Shown one piece after another: positions 53,948 through 56,500 of a DNA stretch of 56,500 nucleotides. Position 1 is the stretch's first letter. The number at the start of each line of letters is the position of its first letter. This DNA comes from Mesostigma viride. Taxonomy: Eukaryota > Streptophyta > Mesostigmatophyceae > Mesostigmatales > Mesostigmataceae. The notes under the pieces are model-generated. The model ran no database searches. It was not told the origin of the DNA and worked only from the letters and a program-made list of their open reading frames with translations. A program made the position numbers and the translations under genes. The stretch lies in contig RPFO01000078.1 of NCBI GenBank assembly GCA_009746045.1, forward strand, positions 2,113,750-2,170,249, given 5' to 3'.

Positions 53948-54535
53948 CAAAGGGAAAAAGAAAGAAAGAAAAAAAAAAAAGAAAATGTAAATGGTAATAA
54001 TACGAACAATAATAAATAAAAAATGAACACAAATGGTTTTCATCTTTGCGGCGTGCCAAATCAGAATAATAAATAAAGACAAAGTATAAAGAGTAATAAT
54101 AATAACAAAAACAATAATGGAATAAAGGAAAGGTCATTGCTGGGATGTGGTGAGGCACAGGCCATGTCGGATAACGGCAGGCTCGAGCTACCACGGTCCG
54201 GATTCTCCCGATTTCTGGCCTGCGTTGGTTGTCTCCTCGATGTTGGAGTATGGGTCAGGAGTTCGCGTTTTCAGCGCCCATGGTGCCCGGCCGGGGGTCT
54301 CCTATCCAACAGCCGGGTCTAAAGCCTCATTGCCCAGCTCACTCCAAATGAAAAAGTGTAAGGTGAAAATGGGTAGGCAGTGAAAAAATAGACTGGATGA
54401 ACAAACATAACAGTGAGAGTAGTAATAAAGAGGAGTAAGGCACAAAGAGAAGTTGTAAATAGCGATTCGGGCCGTGGCCGCCCACAATTAACCCTGTAAC
54501 TATACTAGGACCTAGACTGACAGAGGCCCTGGCGG
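53948..54535. other. A/T-rich low-complexity spacer with a recurrent 65-bp junction sequence
   Basis: 'ataacggcaggctcgagcta', 'ccacggtccggattctcccg', 'atttctggcctgcgttggtt' at 54171-54236 repeats 6350-6424 and, in part, 50456-50495. No gene. Confidence 0.5.
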
Positions 54536-54742
54536 TTGGGCTCACCCACTAGCTCACCGCCGCCCCTCTATCTCCTCGACGGCTCTCCAGTCCTGTATCG
54601 GGACCGCGTCAAGCTGCTAGTGGGCAGCCTGCTCCCCAGCTGCGAGGTTGATGTGGACCAATGTCGCATCTCCCTCGCCTGGCACGCTTTACGCCAGTAC
54701 TGGGCCCTGTGGCGCAAGCCCCTGGGCAAGATCGAGAATTAA
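54536..54742 (+). pseudogene. LINE reverse-transcriptase fragment 3
   Basis: YLLDGSPVLYRDRVKLLVGS, then LLPSCEVDVDQCRISLAW and LRQYWALWRKPLGKIEN correspond to the same post-YADD segment as at 50560 and 53290. It is cut off where the hairpin module begins. Confidence 0.6.
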
Positions 54743-54800
54743 TTAATTAAACACGTGCTCCCGTTGGGGAGTCACGGAGCACCGGGGTGCTTTTAACTCT
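54737..54800 (-). repeat. Hairpin module, copy 4
   Basis: 'ttaattaattaaacacgtgc' then 'tcccgttggggagtcacgga' and 'gcaccggggtgcttttaa'. It is inverted relative to copy 3, bracketing 47.3-54.8 kb. Confidence 0.8.
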
Positions 54801-54805
54801 TCAAC

Positions 54806-56490
54806 CGTCTGGACTGGAACCACCGAAACGGACTGAGTTTGGGTATCTTTGTGCGCCTGAGAGTAACTAGCCAAATAACATTTTCTGGCCCACCCTTGGA
54901 ACCAAGCATGCTTTTATATCAAATAATGTTTGGGAAATTTGGTTGGTCACATATCTATGCCCCATGCATGCTATAAATAGCACCCCCCCCAGGGGGGTAC
55001 GGTGCACATGGGGTTGGAGACATATATAATGCATTATAGACCATTTACACAAATCAGGTGGCCCTGGCCTTTTAAAGGCAGTTTATTAGAATCACAGGCA
55101 TGCCATCAATGCATTCACAGCATGAAATGTCACAGAACTGCACATGCTAGCTAGCAAACAGCCCAAAATAGCTCAGACCGTTATAACGGTGCAAGCTATT
55201 TTGGGACGGTTGCTAGAACTGCCGTGTAGGTTTCCTATCCCAAAGTGGCACAAAACAACAACTAGATGGCCACAAAAGCAATGCCAACACCATGTCCAGC
55301 ATATAAGACACAAGCTCATGCTATACAATAGGTGTAAGGCTCATATCAAGGCCTAAAGCGCGCGTACAAAGGGTGGCAAGGAGCTACATCACTAACACAC
55401 CCAATGAACGACAAAACACCTCTATGTTCTTGGAAACAATGAATAAAACAATAGGAATAAGTTGGTATAATGCTCCCATGCAAACAGGTTATGGGTATCT
55501 CCACGATTTTCACATGCAATGGATGCAAAACAAGAAGGTGGGCGTTGGCCAGCAAAACAAGAAGCCACGCCTAACACTGGTCAGAAAAGAACTTGTCTCG
55601 GGGTGCTTGACCAAGGAAAAGCATTGGGTAATCAACGTTACCATATTAGTGACCGATAACAATCGTTACCTCGCTATTTCCGTTGCAGCATCAGCTAACG
55701 GTGACCAAACATGGTCCAAAATCTGCTTGACCTGATGGTATTCCCCAACCATGACAAGCCGATGCGTAGAGGCAGCAAAACAACAAAAAGACAATCACAA
55801 CCCCTCGGTAATAACTCTGATATTAGCTTTAAACGATAATACAACTATATACGGCTAATAGAACACGCTTGGAGGCTAGAACGTACCAGGTCGGTACAGC
55901 AGATTACCTTTCTTGCGCGAGCCAGCACGCCAGAGTAATGGACGTAGCCTCGAGCCTTTACTGGCTGCCAATGCTAATAAATCTTGTTGGGAACAACGTA
56001 CTAAATTGATCGATGCGCAGATGTCTGGGAAAATTCGGCCTAGCAACATGCAGCACTCGCACCATCACTGCCTGGCCGCTAACGTCATTTGCTGCGCCGA
56101 CCAGCACCCCGAGACCCATCTACGTACCTCCGAACCTTCCATGGCTAGGTATATTCAATTTTTAGGATCTAAGAATCATGCCTACAAAATTTGAGTCCAA
56201 TACGTCAAGCCATTCTCTCGTACCAGTCAGTTCTTTGCACCGCCATAGCCGTGCGCGTCAATATTTTTCCTGCACGTCGGTCCCGTTGGACCATGGTACC
56301 CCCCTAACTTTGCTCAAGCATATCTCCCTGGCCAGGTGTCCAAAGTACGGTCTGAAGTGCTCTACGGAAAGCTGACGTCTAGATCTTTCGATCCCCCCAG
56401 GTTTGACCGTTAAATTATTATTGGCGCGGCGCCTGGTAGGCGCACAAACTCAGTCCGTTAGAGTGGTAGGACTTCAACTGGTACCACGAA
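54806..56490. repeat. Segment bounded by diverged inverted repeats; contains a cruciform
   Basis: 'aaacggactgagtttg' (54827-54842) with 'gtgcgcct' faces 'aggcgcacaaactcagtccg' (56438-56457). Inside, 55162-55205 is a long hairpin: CCCAAAATAGCT and AGCTATTTTGGG around ACCGTTATAACGGT. Short ORFs have no recognisable domain, so I call no gene. Confidence 0.45.
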
Positions 56491-56500
56491 AACGGCGCGA

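Overview
The window looks like nuclear DNA of a microbial eukaryote, probably an alga or other protist. The evidence is eukaryotic transposon classes (a Ty1/copia-type LTR element, LINE-like pieces, piggyBac-like and mariner-like miniature elements), a serine/proline-rich gene ending at a GTGAGT splice donor, E2F-type palindromes, and very abundant micro- and minisatellites. I cannot name the species.

Positions 1-5118 differ from the rest. Genes there are short, compact and intronless, and include two CxxC zinc-binding pairs, an F-box-like protein, a small membrane protein overlapping its upstream neighbour, and a small basic protein with a GQVRRFGL motif. This segment ends in a perfect 2,072-bp palindrome (3047-5118, centre 4082/4083). 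Each arm carries the same 166-aa Cys/His-finger gene, bracketed by about 90-bp direct repeats. I read it as an endogenous fragment of a large DNA virus ending in an opened terminal hairpin. That reading is inference, and a foldback transposon is the main alternative.

From 5119 to 15053 the DNA is layered repeats. They include a dispersed repeat (5119-6454, second copy near 23645), a foldback element (6761-8255) split by a 1.34-kb piggyBac-like element (6816-8158) whose empty site survives at 8509-8587, a (GGCA)n tract, a solo LTR with a 5-bp target duplication (10025-10607) that cuts an ORF, a hairpin-rich tandem array, and a broken protein-kinase-like gene (12171-13625).

A complete LTR retrotransposon fills 15054-23523. 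Its LTRs are nearly identical (AGTT...AACT termini), its target duplication is GTAAT, and its copia-type RT/RNase H is clear. The visible order is gag, integrase, retropepsin-like domain, RT, RNase H, with the protease after the integrase.

From 24068 to 44000 there is mostly satellite DNA plus a few weak coding candidates. Inverted copies of a hairpin module bracket 24.4-29.8 kb and 47.3-54.8 kb. The best host gene is a disordered serine/proline-rich protein at 44297-45517 (minus), followed by four extra copies of its splice-donor boundary. The last 10 kb holds a second piggyBac-like copy, mariner-like miniature elements and several decayed LINE reverse-transcriptase fragments.
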